Source: Cantharellus purpuraceus (taxonomy: Eukaryota; Basidiomycota; Agaricomycetes; Cantharellales; Hydnaceae). From it: a DNA stretch of 64,000 bases. Positions 22,073-33,683 of this stretch are shown one piece after another (positions within the stretch are counted from its first letter, which is position 1; every line of letters begins with the position of its first letter). A program made the position numbers and the translations under genes. The notes beneath the pieces were generated by a model. The model did no database searches. It saw only the letters and a list, made by a program, of their open reading frames with translations, and was not told where the DNA came from. The DNA lies in NCBI GenBank assembly GCA_025174535.1, contig JALBUN010000047.1, positions 620,001 through 684,000 of the forward strand. Reading direction: 5' to 3'.

Positions 22073-23132
22073 TGTTATGACTATATTCATTAATGCCCAG
22101 ATCCCCATACATATGAAATCTATACTCCATTTGGAAACTGTCACATCTCCATCAGTCAGTCTGATCATCATCATCAATCTTGCTCATCCATCTCCAGTTC
22201 CAATTGATGCATCACCATCACCATAGGAACCTGGACATCCATCCCTGATAGACTTGGACATATTCACATAAGGCTGTTGGCCTCAGACGCTTGTTCAGAA
22301 TCATGTCATTATACACTATTCTGATGTATATGAGATATACATCAGAATTTCAACAATACATAAAGCCAGGGAGTTACAATTTGGATATCTTAAAAGATTT
22401 TGGACATCCAAAATTTGCATAAATATAAACATATATTTTATATTTTAATAAACTTTAAAAGATAAGATATACATAATTATTTACATGGATATAATAGGAA
22501 TGTATGTATTAATATAATTGGTATTATATAGGATATTTAGATATATAAATACCAGGTGGGGATTAAAGATAGTTCAAATTATGTTACAAGTATTGTATAA
22601 GAAAGAATCAATGATATTTGGATGTTCCCTCAACAGAGTTGCCACCACTAAATGGGGAAAAAAAGAATTATTTTTGAGAATTATGCCAAAATATCAAAAT
22701 ATGTTTTAATCTAGTATATTGTGTAAAATTTGAGAGTCATGTTGAAATATGAAAATAAGTTTTGATCTAAGTGTGTTGTGTAAAATTTGAGGAAAATAGG
22801 TTGTATATACATATTTGTTGTATTTCTGAACAAGTGTCTCAGAGATCCATCACTGGAGTAATTATTATTAGATTCCAAATATGTATTTAAGCCATACTAC
22901 TGGGGACTTCATTCCCCAGTTTGGATATCAAATCATGCCTAGCTCCTAAGTCCTATCTAAGTCATACTCTGTCTCCAAAATCTCAGACACAGACAGGTAT
23001 TAGTGAGGGTGCAGCACATAAGCTGAAGCCAAGTCTGGCCTGACCCCCATGATGCACCCCCAACACTCACTCCAATTTCAACTCCAAACTTCAATCCAGG
23101 GTCTGACCCCCCATCAAACCTAGTGCATAATG
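22073..23132 (+). repeat. Solo B LTR interrupted by a MITE
   Basis: A B LTR of about 507 bp with a 553-bp insertion at 22286-22838. The flanks are ATTAC (22068-22072) and ATTAG (23133-23137), a 5-bp duplication with one change. The last bases have decayed from TAACA to TAATG. Almost no CpG remains, so it is among the oldest insertions here. Confidence 0.85.
22286..22838 (-). mobile_element. MITE copy 3 (PIF/Harbinger-like)
   Basis: 553 bp, AT-rich, with terminal repeats GACGCTTGTTC / GAACAAGTGTC and a 3-bp duplication TCA (22283-22285, 22839-22841). Orientation is opposite to the copies at 46223 and 54408. It has no coding capacity. The 3-bp duplication and short terminal repeats fit a non-autonomous PIF/Harbinger element. 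Confidence 0.82.
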
Positions 23133-23530
23133 ATTAGGCTGGGTCTACTAAATGGCTCCATCAGAGTCAGAGCCTTGGGTGGTCTGCTCCTTTTCAATGC
23201 AGCCTCCAAATTTTCTCTCTCCTCCTCCTTGTCCTGTTGCTCTGCTGCAGTCTTCTCCATCTTATGCTTATGGAGTTTGATTGCTGACCTGGTGACACAC
23301 AACTCCTTTTTACAACACCATATGACCCTCTGTTCTGCCTCCCACTTCTCTGTATTGGTGCTCAGGTACATCTTCAATGAGAAGACTGCAACCTCAAGGG
23401 TTTTCTTGGTCATAGTGGCATATAGCTCTGCCCATTTGCAAGCTTCAACTGCATCTACCCAGGCCATCTCCTCATAATGATCCAAGGTTGGGTCAGGCCC
23501 ACATCCATTCTGAAACAGGTTGTCCCATAT
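23133..23530 (-). pseudogene. B antisense ORF, middle fragment
   Basis: On the minus strand this matches the middle of the family B antisense gene (YEEMAWVDAVEACKWAELY, then KMEKTAAEQQDKEEEREN). It continues the fragment at 16452-16739, from which A3 and a solo LTR separate it. CpG is depleted and the frame is partly open by chance or recent decay. Confidence 0.75.
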
Positions 23531-23756
23531 GAATAGGATGTCCAGAACAATGCCCCTGAAGAGGAGGCAATGCCAATGTATCACTCTAATGCAATGTGGA
23601 TTTGACCAAATCATCAAGTCCTACTGAAGCACACATACACAGTGCATTTCTGCAATATAAAAGGATTCCCAATAAGAAGGGAACTATGACAGCTACATGT
23701 AGCTGCTGTCAGTGTTGACAACTTAGCCAAACCTATGTATCATCATAGGAGCTGGC

Positions 23757-24270
23757 TGTTATGACTATATTCATTAACGCCCAGATCCCCATCCAATCCA
23801 CTCAGATCCCCACACATGAAATCTATACTCCATTTGGGAACCATCACATCTCCATTTAGTCTGTCCAATTGTCACTGTCAATCTCGCTCATCTGCCTCCA
23901 GTTCTGAATTGATGCATCAGCATCACCATAGGAACCTGGACATCCATCCCCATCAGACTTGGACATATTCACATAAGGCCATTGGCCTCGGAGACCCATC
24001 ACTGGAGTAATTATTATTATATTTCAAATATGTATTTAAGTTGCCCAACTGGGGACCTCATTCCCAGTTTGAATATCAAATCACACCTAGCTCCTAAGTC
24101 CGATCCAAACTGCCTAAGTCATACTCCATCTCCAAAATCTTGGACAAAGGTATTAGTGAGGGTGCAGCATATAAGCTGAAGCCAAGTCTGTTCCAACCCC
24201 TACAACACACCCCGATCCCCACTCTGACTCCAACCCAAACTCCAACCCCAATCAGACCTAGTGCATAACA
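23757..24270 (+). repeat. Solo B LTR
   Basis: 514 bp with a perfect 5-bp duplication CTGGC on both sides (23752-23756 and 24271-24275). There is no internal B sequence beside it, so it arose by recombination between two LTRs. Confidence 0.9.
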
Positions 24271-24352
24271 CTGGCAGAAGTCAACAGCATGACCTGATAG
24301 GCAATGCATCAATGATAAAACAATCTCCAGATACTGGGAGATTGGTGGGACA

Positions 24353-24640
24353 ATGATATCCCCTGAATTTACATGCATGACAGGCATGAAAACCTTTACA
24401 TTGGAGCAACCCATTGCACTGCAACTCATATGCATTGGGAGCAGGAGTACCATAAAATATGGTACTCATGCTACTATAAGATTTGATAGCCAAGACTTCA
24501 AAGAATACTTCAATGTCACCAATGTCAAGCATTATGATGAGGCTCAAAATCAGAGCCAATTATATCTCTCCACCACTGTGGTGGAGAGGGCATTGAGAAT
24601 TGTATGGCTGAAATTGATATACAACATTGAAGATGATGTT
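24353..24640 (+). pseudogene. Possible gypsy-type protease remnant of another family
   Basis: An open stretch contains LQLICIGSRSTIKYGTHA and YFNVTNVKHYDEA, which resembles the retropepsin-like region of another class of fungal gypsy Gag-Pol. There the usual catalytic triplet is replaced by GSRS and the domain ends in YDAILG. No RT or LTR was found beside it. The similarity is from memory of the family and should be treated as tentative. Confidence 0.4.
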
Positions 24641-25683
24641 GCAAATGCTCATCATAGAGATTATGATAAGCTGTTTGAAGACAACTCAGACCTGTTTGCA
24701 CAGGTCCAAGAACTCAAAGGATTTTTTGAACAAGAGAAATCCATGTTGAGAAATAAATTTGTGATGGTGCCTTGCTGGGGATGAATACATGTGAAGGAGA
24801 ATTCCAATAGTGAGTGGGGAAGTGATGTGGACTGGGTTTATGTGAAATCAAATGAAAGATATACTTGGGTAGTATCTTTTTATAAAATTTGAAATGATTT
24901 GGTGGATCCTTCATCTAGATATGTGCAATTTTAGTATGCACCAGGGACTGGTGGTTTGAAATTGAGTAAATGCTTAATAGTGAGCAACCCAATGAAGTTC
25001 TGGCTTCATAATTTGGGATTCAAGTAGATGTTGCAATATCCTAGTAGAATATACAAAATATTGTAGAAAGACATGTTCATTCTTGAGTTATTCCAGATAC
25101 AAATAGTTCAGATACAAGACACAGAATATTGAGAGTTAATTCTCTAGTTTATTGCATATCTAGCTAGGCATGTTTTATATATGCATGCTAATAACTTGTG
25201 ATAAAAGTTCTGTGTCATGTGAATAAAGGGAAAGTGATTTATGATAAAAATGAAATGGGGGTGATATCAAATAGGGAAAAATAATAAAATAAATGAAAAG
25301 AAAAATTAGGGTGAATGTCTGGATGATTGTGGAGCTTACAGGGGCTCCTCCTTTCCCCTATCAGTCATTTCCCCTCATCTCCTTATCCCCTCCTGACCTC
25401 CTGGGCCTCCTATCCCTCCTATCCCCTCTGTTCCCCCCTCTCCTCCTTTCTCCCCAGAAGTCCAGCTTTCCAAATAACAATTCAAAGTAACTTATCTCAA
25501 GGATGAGTTAAAATTGTTTAAGGAGCTGCAGCAAAGGCACCCCCTACATTCAAAACCAAGCTCACAACAGTGTGCTTGGCCCCAGTAGCATCTTCATTAT
25601 GCACTACAGTAGGCAAATCATTGCTTGTCACTGTTCCCTTGCTACCCATGGCACCATCATCATGGGAAATGATTGACCTCACC
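24641..25683. other. Degenerate non-coding stretch
   Basis: No gene recognised. It holds scattered short ORFs, a CT-rich patch at about 25340-25460, and very low CpG content. It is probably old transposon debris between the protease remnant and C2. Confidence 0.4.
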
Positions 25684-27115
25684 TGTATGGGAACCACCTT
25701 TTCCCTATCAAATTCCATTTATGCAGCACCAATGTGCTATTCTTTGCTTTTCCATTCCTAAATATCAGCATATATTTGATGCTTGTACCTGGAATGGACT
25801 TATTCAAATATTCTCTATTTTTCCATATTTTTTCGGGAATATTCCATGCAGAACTCAGCTCAGAATCATTTATTTCTGCTGTGCTACAGTTGTGGACCCA
25901 TAGGCGCCCACAAACCTTCGCGCAGCCGCCTCTCCCCTTTTGGACCAGGCATTTGGCCTGAATTCAAGCTCAGATGTCTCTGATCAATAAATATTCTGTA
26001 ACTTAACAACCACAGCCTCTCAGGGCACTATTTTCCATGCAGATCATCACCTGACATGTGGCTATCCATGGCTGTCCAAACCAGTGCAGAAAACAGGGTG
26101 GACACCCTTCTTTTTGCCTGATCAGTGCCTAGCTCAGGGATCAGATCAGCTGATGGGTGATCAAATCAGGTGATTGCCTTGGAATATTCTACCCCTTTCC
26201 ATAACATTCTAGCTGTTTCCCTCTATTATTAGATAGAACTTTCCAGAACCATTATTCAGCTCCTGATCAGTGTTAGTGCTGTGATCAGATCCTGTGATTG
26301 GCTTGGAATATTCTACCCCTTTCTTCCACCTTCCACAACCTTCCAGTAGTTTCCATCTATTAATAGGTAGAATATTCCAGAAGCATTACTCAGCCCCTGT
26401 AAATACAATATATAAGGAGGCCATTCTGCCTCTGAAGGAATAACATATCATCACATTCTACCCATCTTCTGCACACCAGTGTGACTAGAGTGACATACAG
26501 TGTCATCCTCTATCTCAGTAACTGTTGATTACCAGTTCAAGGATCTTTTACAGTTGTGTAACTGTACTTGATTGCACTCGAAGTAGTGATATTCCTGCTT
26601 TGGGCGTGAGTGTAGTATCTGCCTCACGTGACTACGAATCTACAGGGTGAGATTGTCTGTCGATAGTCCTGCCATTAGTGCTCTTGTTTAAGTTACTAGT
26701 GTGTACTGCCTTTGCAGAGCATTAGAAGCTTGAACTTGTGTGAAGCAGTTGCTAGACTACTTCACACATTGCTGTTACCCGCTTCTGAGTGCCACTGGTT
26801 GGACGGTTGGATTCATCCACCTACTTCCTTTAGCCTCTAAGTGCATTCCCTTCTTTTTGGAATATCTGGACCCCTAAGCGTCCGTGAACTCTAGACTCTG
26901 GAAGTCTTATTCATTTCTTGCTGCTAAGAAACGTATTACCTTTCTGCGTATAGTCTGCATTGACCAATACAAAGGATTGTAACCAAAGTACAAACGTTAA
27001 ATCGTTTCTGGAGTTGTGCTGCAGCAGGGTTTGATATTCTTCTCAGCTGTTCATTCACGGAATTGTGGTGATTTAGAGTTTGCCCTAACACCATAATTTT
27101 GCGGGTTCCAAAACA
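25684..27115 (+). mobile_element. C2: 1432-bp solo LTR-like element
   Basis: A full-length C copy, the same length as C1 and C3, TGTATGGGAAC...GGTTCCAAAACA in sense orientation. TATATAAGG is at 26408-26416, about half way. The flanks do not match (TCACC at left, GTTTT at right), so the copy is either recombined or joined to foreign flanks. The right side lies at the end of the E2 LTR. Confidence 0.85.
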
Positions 27116-27574
27116 GTTTTACCTCAGTGTAGAGATGATGGATTGTGATGTAGAGCGTAGAGCGTAGACTTAGAGCGTGGACTTTGACTTTAGAGCGTTG
27201 GCTGAAAACTTGTTGATTGATTCCAAAGGCAAAAACTAGCGCCCTTTTATATACAAATCCCCAGGGCACAACAACACAATATGAGGAGCAAATGATGCGA
27301 TATGATGCAAGAAATGCTGATCAAGCCAGCTGACGAAGCGTGTGAAGTTGAACTACTAATGGGGAAATCATGGAGAAATGAAACGACAGATAGGGGTAAT
27401 CTTTGTAAGAATAGGGGGTGATGAGTAATAAAAGAACCAAAAATAGAACAAGGATGAGTAAGTCGTGTATGAATTAAAAGATGAAACAGGGGTGAGTCAT
27501 ATAAAAGAACAATAGAAACGTCCACCAATACCATCTTCCCTACAGCTCCGAAGGTAAATTGACCCTGAGTCACA
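27116..27574 (-). repeat. E2: family E LTR
   Basis: 459-bp copy of E1 on the minus strand. The base at its end is altered at the C2 junction. It is a 3' LTR, since internal sequence with a coding remnant lies upstream of it in element orientation. Confidence 0.7.
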
Positions 27575-27755
27575 TGAGGACTTCAGTCAGCATCCACAAC
27601 AAATACTCCTTATGGTCTTAGTGATCTGTCTCCATATGGTATCCCATTCCAAGAGTATTCGGTCCCTTTGCCTGACACGATGTAACCTGAGTCAGATTGA
27701 AGTGGGAGGATAGGTCAGTGATGGCAACTGAAATTCTACCTCACGTTCGACTCTT

Positions 27756-28017
27756 CTATCTGTGTCGATATAGAGGCAAAATGTCAAGGAATGTATATGG
27801 TTCAATGGAATTGTGAAAGAATATGGGATCGCCAATGGCATAAGAGACATGGTGGGGATCTTGGATGTTGAAAGAGTTTTGGAAGTATTTTGACACGTGG
27901 AGGTGGCTTAACATGCCCGTGGAGCTCGGCATATTTTTGATAGTCCTCTGTGTCCAGAGACCAGTGTGATGTATTATTAGAAGCAATGTTGGAGAGGGGA
28001 ATAGAATGGGAAGCCAT
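27756..28017 (-). pseudogene. E2 extra ORF, homologue of family A ORF3
   Basis: Two overlapping frames on the minus strand together show the order of motifs in A ORF3: HWSLDTEDYQKYAE, then KPPPRVKILPKLF, then VSYAIGDPIFF. The A protein has the matching WSVDSRDTARAVED, PPPQVHFPFW and YYIGDPLFIG. At least one frameshift is present. The place, directly before the 3' LTR, is also the same. A TTTAAATA-like box lies about 120 bp upstream on the minus strand. Confidence 0.6.
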
Positions 28018-28230
28018 GTGAATGATGATGAAAGGATTGGTGTGAATAGAAGGCTGATAATGATTGATGGTGATGAAACACGAGTGACGATCGATGGCTA
28101 GAATTAGAGACTGAGGTGGAGGAGGAGTTGCGGCACTATTTAAAAGTTGATATGAAAAGACGCTGGCAGAGTTGGACTGTCAGAGTGGTTCGATATGTGT
28201 CCTTGATGCATCCTGGCTCGTCAGTGCGCA

Positions 28231-28425
28231 GGCTTATAGGATCTATTCCATAAGCAAACCAACACCACTCCTCCTCCTCCTCCTTCCATCTCCACTCCTC
28301 CTCCTCCTTCCATCTCTGTTCCGCCTCCTCCTCCTCCTTCCATCTCTGCTCCTCTTCCTCTTCCTTCCATCAGGCCAAGAGCAACTGCTCAAGCTCAGCC
28401 ACGCTCATGTTTGCCAAAGGATTTG
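28231..28425 (-). pseudogene. B antisense ORF, N-terminal fragment
   Basis: The first part of the family B antisense gene with its acidic/basic coiled-coil repeats, truncated at the same 25-bp junction as 15541. The start (reading LASMSVAELEQ-like) and the TATA box near 28465 are present. The B 3' internal end and LTR follow. Confidence 0.65.
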
Positions 28426-28560
28426 ACATTGTTGAGGATAAGACCTCAATCATGCCCCTCCTTTTATATGTCTCCAGACCCCCAGTATAACTCCAACTGT
28501 GCGCAACCATCTCCCCTATTCAATCCATGGACAGGGGCTCGGCCTTAAATGGAGAGATAC

Positions 28561-29087
28561 TGTTATGACTATATTCATTAACGTCCAGATCCCCATCCGA
28601 TCCACTCAGATCCCTGCGCATATGAAATCTATACTCCATTTGGAAACCGCCGTCTCCATCTACCTGTCCGATTGTCACCGCTGATTCCACCCATCCATCT
28701 CCAGTTCCAATTGATGCATCAGCATCACCATAGGGACCTGGACATCTGTCCCCATCGGACTCGGACATACTCATGTAAGGCCATTGGCCTCGGAGACCCA
28801 TCACCGGAGTAATTATTATTAGATTTCAAAATATGTATTTAAGTTGCCTGACTGGGGACTTCATTCCCCAGTTCAAATATCGAATCACACCTAGTTCCTA
28901 AGTCCGATCCTAACTCTCTAAGTTGTACTCCATCTCTGAAATCTCGGACACCGGTATTAGTGAGGGCGCAGCACATAAGCTGAAGCCAAGTCTGTTCCGT
29001 CCCCCATGACATGCTCCGACTCCAACCCAACCTCCGACCCGACCTCTGACCCAATCTCTGACCCCCAATCAGACCTAGTGCATAACA
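28561..29087 (+). repeat. B3 5' LTR, also 3' LTR of the fragment on its left
   Basis: 527 bp. On the left it joins a normal B 3' internal end, on the right the B3 gag leader. One LTR serving two internal regions usually means recombination between tandem or nested copies. Confidence 0.88.
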
Positions 29088-29119
29088 GTATATTCGAACT
29101 TCCATACTCACTCCTACCA

Positions 29120-30246
29120 ATGCCACGATCCACTGCCAATTCCAAACGCACACAAACCGTTGAGGTGCCTGCTCCCAGCATCGACACCATCCCCAAGGTC
29201 ATCGAAGAACCAACGGACCACATAGAGGCCGTCAATGAAGAAGACGACACCCCGCCCTCTCCAAATCTGGCACAAGCCATCTCCCTGCTCGCCAGCAGCA
29301 TCCGTAACCCACAAGCTCCTAAGTCCCGGACCAAGGTCCAAGAACCTGACCCCTTTGACGGCTCCAATCTGCAAAAGCTCCAGCCATTCTTGGTGCAATG
29401 CCAGTTGAATTTCCACAACTGCCCCAACGCATTCACATCCAATTGGGTGAAGGTCACCTTCACCATGTCCTATCTCAAAGGCACTGCACTGGACTACTTT
29501 GAGCCAGCGCTCATGGACGACTCCAATGACCCGATATGTTGGAGGACTACTCTGACTTCATATCTGAACTTCGGACCAATTTCGGTCCTTACAACCCCGA
29601 GGCTGATGCTGAGAACAAACTCGATCGACTTCAGATGAAGGAAAATCACAAAATTGCAAAATACATTGTGAGTTTCCAGCAGCTAGCTCCAAAAGTCCAA
29701 TGGGGCAACGCCGCACTCCGATGCCAATTTTATGTTGGACTGCCATCCTGCATCAAGGATGAGATATCATGCGTCGGTAAGCCAGATACTTTGGTTAACC
29801 TCCACAAGCTCGCCCAATCCATCGACACCCGTTATTGGGAACGTCAATCCGAGGTCTCCCATGAAAACTCAGCCAACAACAAATCAGACAAATCATCGGA
29901 CAAGACCCCAAAGTCCAACAAGGGGTCTGATAAGAGGACCACTGCCAACTCAGGCCAGAAGTCAAACACTGGTAACGCTGCCGCTTCCAGTTCCGGTCAG
30001 AACAATTCCAGCACCAGCAATAACTCCGGACCTCTCCACCAAGCTGGGGAAGGACAAAACTTACCCAGCAGGAACGCCAGCACCGCATGGACAACAACCT
30101 CTGTCTGTTCTGCGGAAAGCCTGGCCACCAAGCCAAGGATTGCAACAAGGCAACCTTGTCCGCAGCAAAGGCAAAGGGCCGTGCCACCAATGCCACGACA
30201 GACCCAAAAAAATAGTAAGCAGTCCTATAGCCTCTGTACAGGCTGA
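29120..30246 (+). pseudogene. B3 gag
   Basis: The intact-looking start MPRSTANSKRTQ begins 33 bp after the LTR. The capsid-like part (FLVQCQLNFHN, FYVGLPSCIKDEI) is followed by a Ser/Asn/Lys-rich linker. A one-base loss near 29540 shifts the frame. A later deletion near 30025 puts the CCHC knuckle (CLFCGKPGHQAKDC in B5) out of frame. Role in the family: particle formation and RNA binding. Confidence 0.85.
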
Positions 30247-30329
30247 GGGCTGCATTGGTACTCCCCATACGACAAACGAGGTCTGCCTGAATGCATCCGC
30301 TCTTTCCCACTCCAACTCCCTTACCCTCC

Positions 30330-33300
30330 TCATCTACTCCAACTCCATTCCCGATACCGCTATTCAAGTGTTAATTGACTCCGGTTCTACTCACTGTTTC
30401 CTCAATTCCTCTTTTTCTGATTTACATAAACTCCATACATACACCATAACTCTGATACCACTCTGATTATTTGATGGCACTACTAATGCTGTTATTTCAC
30501 GAGCTATAGATCTGTCTATCCGTTTTTCTGTCAGAGAAATCCAGAACCTTACATTCTATGTTACTCTGCTTGACTCCAGCTGTTCTGTGGTTCTCAGACA
30601 TAACTGGCTCACCTGCTACAATCCGTTGATTGACTGGGCATTGGGCCATATCACATTCTGTCCTCCAGTACAGGCTGTGTCATCCCCAACGTCACCAGCA
30701 ACTTTAGGTGTGAAACTATCTTCCGCCTCTGCTGACTCCGCTCCAATAGATACTCCGTCTACCCCGCCGTTTATATCACTGGTGGATGCTATGGTCTTCA
30801 CCAGACTAAGCAAACTGGATGGTTCTCACACATTCCAGGTTCACCTCTCTGACCCGACATTCCTCGCCGCTTGTCTGCCTGATCAACTCCACTGGACCTA
30901 TCTATGGTTCCTAAGGAGTATCATGAGTTCGCCGACGTGTTCAGCAAGTCTAAAGCTGACTCCCTAGCAGAACACCAACCATACGATCTCAAGATCAAAC
31001 TGGATGACAACTCCACCCCTCCGCTTGGCCCTATCTACTCACTATCCCAAAAAGAGCTACTGGCTCTCCGAACATTCATAGATGAGAACTTGGCCACGGG
31101 CTTCATCCGCCCATCCCTATCTCCCCATGGAGCTCTGGTCCTATTTGTCTGCAAAAAGGACGGATCACTCCATCTATGCATCAACTTCCGTGGACTCAAC
31201 AAGATCACCAAGAAAGACCAATACCCAATACCCCGCACCGCAGACCTACTCAAAAGTCCTCAAAAGGCTAAGATCTATTCCAAAATAGATCTCCGACATG
31301 CCTACCATCTAGTCTGCATCCGAGAAGGTGACGAATGGAAAATAACCTTCCACACACAATATGGATCTTTCAAGTGGTGCGTCATGCCCTTTGGACTAAC
31401 CAATGCTCCGGCTGCCTTCCAGAGGTTCATGAATGATACCTTCGCCGACCTCCTCGATGTGACTGTCCTCATTTACTTAGATGACATTCTGGTATATTCA
31501 GACAACAAAGAAGAACATCGGACACATGTCCAAGAGGTACTCTGATGTCTCCAAAAACATGGCCTCTTCACCCACGCTGACAAATGTGAATTCCACTCCG
31601 ACTCGGTCAAATACCTAGGCTATATCCTCTCCCCAGCAGGATTGACAATGTCCGATGACAAAATCAAAGCCATACAGGATGACAAAGAGCTCCTTGCCAT
31701 ATATGAAGCCTTCTGGATATGGAGACACTACCTTGAAGGCCCCTCCGATCCGGTAGACGTCATAACTGACCACAAGAACTTGGAATACTTCTCCACAATG
31801 AAACTGCTCACCTGGAGACAAGTCCAATGGTCCGAATACCTATCTCAGTTCAATCTCATTATCCGTTTCCATCCAGGTCGACTCGGAGCAAAGCCCGACA
31901 CTTTAACTAGATGATGGGACGTCTACCCTAAAGAGGGGAATAGCGACTATGCCACTGTAAACCCACACAACTTTCGCCCTGTGTTTACTAACGAGCAGCT
32001 GGCATCATCCCTACAAGCATCCACCCTCATGACTCCCACCCTCCAAGCTGTCACCATTATGGACATCGACCAACTCCACTCCAACATCCGCTCATCACTC
32101 CGATCTGATCCTGTTGCAGTTAAACACTTGGACAACCCTTCCGATCCGAAATGGTCACTTGACCCCAAAGGACACCCCCGACACAACAACTGGATATACG
32201 TCCCCGACACCAATGGTCTCCGACTCCGAGTTTTGCAGTATTACCATGATCACCTGATCTCTGGCCATTTTGGGCAAAATCGCACACAAGGATTAATCCG
32301 ATGGGACTACGTATGGCCTAAAATGCGAGAATACATTCAACACTACTGTAACTCCTGCACCATGTGTATGCACTCAAAAATGCAAAGGCACAAACCCTAC
32401 GGAACGCTTAAGCAACTTCCAGTCCCAGAGCAACCATGGAACTCCATCTCCATGGATTTCATAGAGAAGCTCCCCCCATCACTCGGATATGACACCATAC
32501 TCGTAATTGTCAACAGGTTCACTAAACAGTCACTATTCATTCTGATGCATGACACCATCACCTCCACCTCACTAGCTAAATTGTTCGTTCTCCACGTATT
32601 CTCTAAACACGGAGTCCCATCACATGTCACATCCGATCGGGGCTTGGAGTTCATGTCCTCCTTCTTCCGCACACTAGGAAAGGCTCTCAACATGAAACTT
32701 CACTTCACCTCCGGATACCATCCTGAAGGAGACGGACAAACAGAACGAATGAATCAGTCCCTGGAACAATATCTCCGAGTCTATTGTAACTATCAACAAG
32801 ACAACTGGGCTGACCTACTTCCGATAGCAGAGTTTGCCTACAACAACACGCTGAACGCGACTACTGGCATCTCTCTGTTCTTTGCTAATAAAGGCTATCA
32901 TCCAAACATCTCCGTCCACCCTGAGAAAGAACTTGCCTCCACCAAAGCCCGCCAATTCATAACTGACCTCAATCAACTACACCAACATCTCCAAGAAACC
33001 ATCTCCAATGCCCAGAAACAATATCAAGTCTCCACAGACCAATCCCGCATTCTGGCTCCGGACCTGCAAATCGGAGACAAAGTATTCATTAAGGCCGAAC
33101 ACTTCTGGACCACCCACCCATCGAAGAAACTCTCCAAGAAATACTTAGGTCCTTATGAGGTCATTGCTCGCGCGGGCAGCAGGTCCTTCACCCTCTGCCT
33201 CCCGGACCACTTCCAAGCAGTTCATCTGATCTTCCATATATCAATGCTCGAACCCGCTACTACGAACAAGATCTCCGGTCGCACACAACCTCCACCTCCC

Positions 33301-33531
33301 CTGATCATCATCGAAGGAGACAATGAATATGAGATATCTGAGATCCTGGACTCGAAGATTGACCATCGATACAAGTGCAAGCTCCAGTACTTAGTCAAAT
33401 GGACTGGATACAAAGGCACCGATGAAGAGTCCTCATGGATCTCCGCGTCCAAACTCGATCACGCATCCGAATCCGTCTCCGACTTTCACTCCGCTTATCC
33501 AGACAAACCTGGCCCTCTTATGAATCTTTAA
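30330..33531 (+). pseudogene. B3 pol: protease, RT, integrase, chromodomain
   Basis: Motifs in order: protease IDSGSTHCF near 30375, [13 protein letters not shown] near 31100 and [11 protein letters not shown] near 31475, a shortened RNase H ([11 protein letters not shown] near 31770), zinc domain HLISGHFGQNRTQ to CNSCTMC near 32250-32370, integrase SMDFIEKLP, SDRGLEF and GDGQTERMNQ, and chromodomain LQYLVKWTGYKGTDEESSW near 33390. There is a frameshift near 30875, and TGA stops near 30464, 31543 and 31912. The integrase-chromodomain part (31981-33531) is a clean 516-codon stretch. A deletion after KIKAIQ removes the RT thumb and most of RNase H. Confidence 0.9.
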
Positions 33532-33683
33532 GTTTGATTACTAATGCTAATTCTATTATTTCACATCATCATTTTATTACAAGTCACAAGGGAAATTACC
33601 AGCCTGCCCAAAAACTCTGAAGGAATATCACTCCGACTCATTTTTCTCTGCTCTGAAATTTATAATCATTTTCATTTTTTATT

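Noticed and set aside
24353..24784. Complete small gene of 143 codons
   Set aside because: Only the first part resembles a known domain, the region is CpG-poor debris, and no promoter or intron structure supports an expressed gene.
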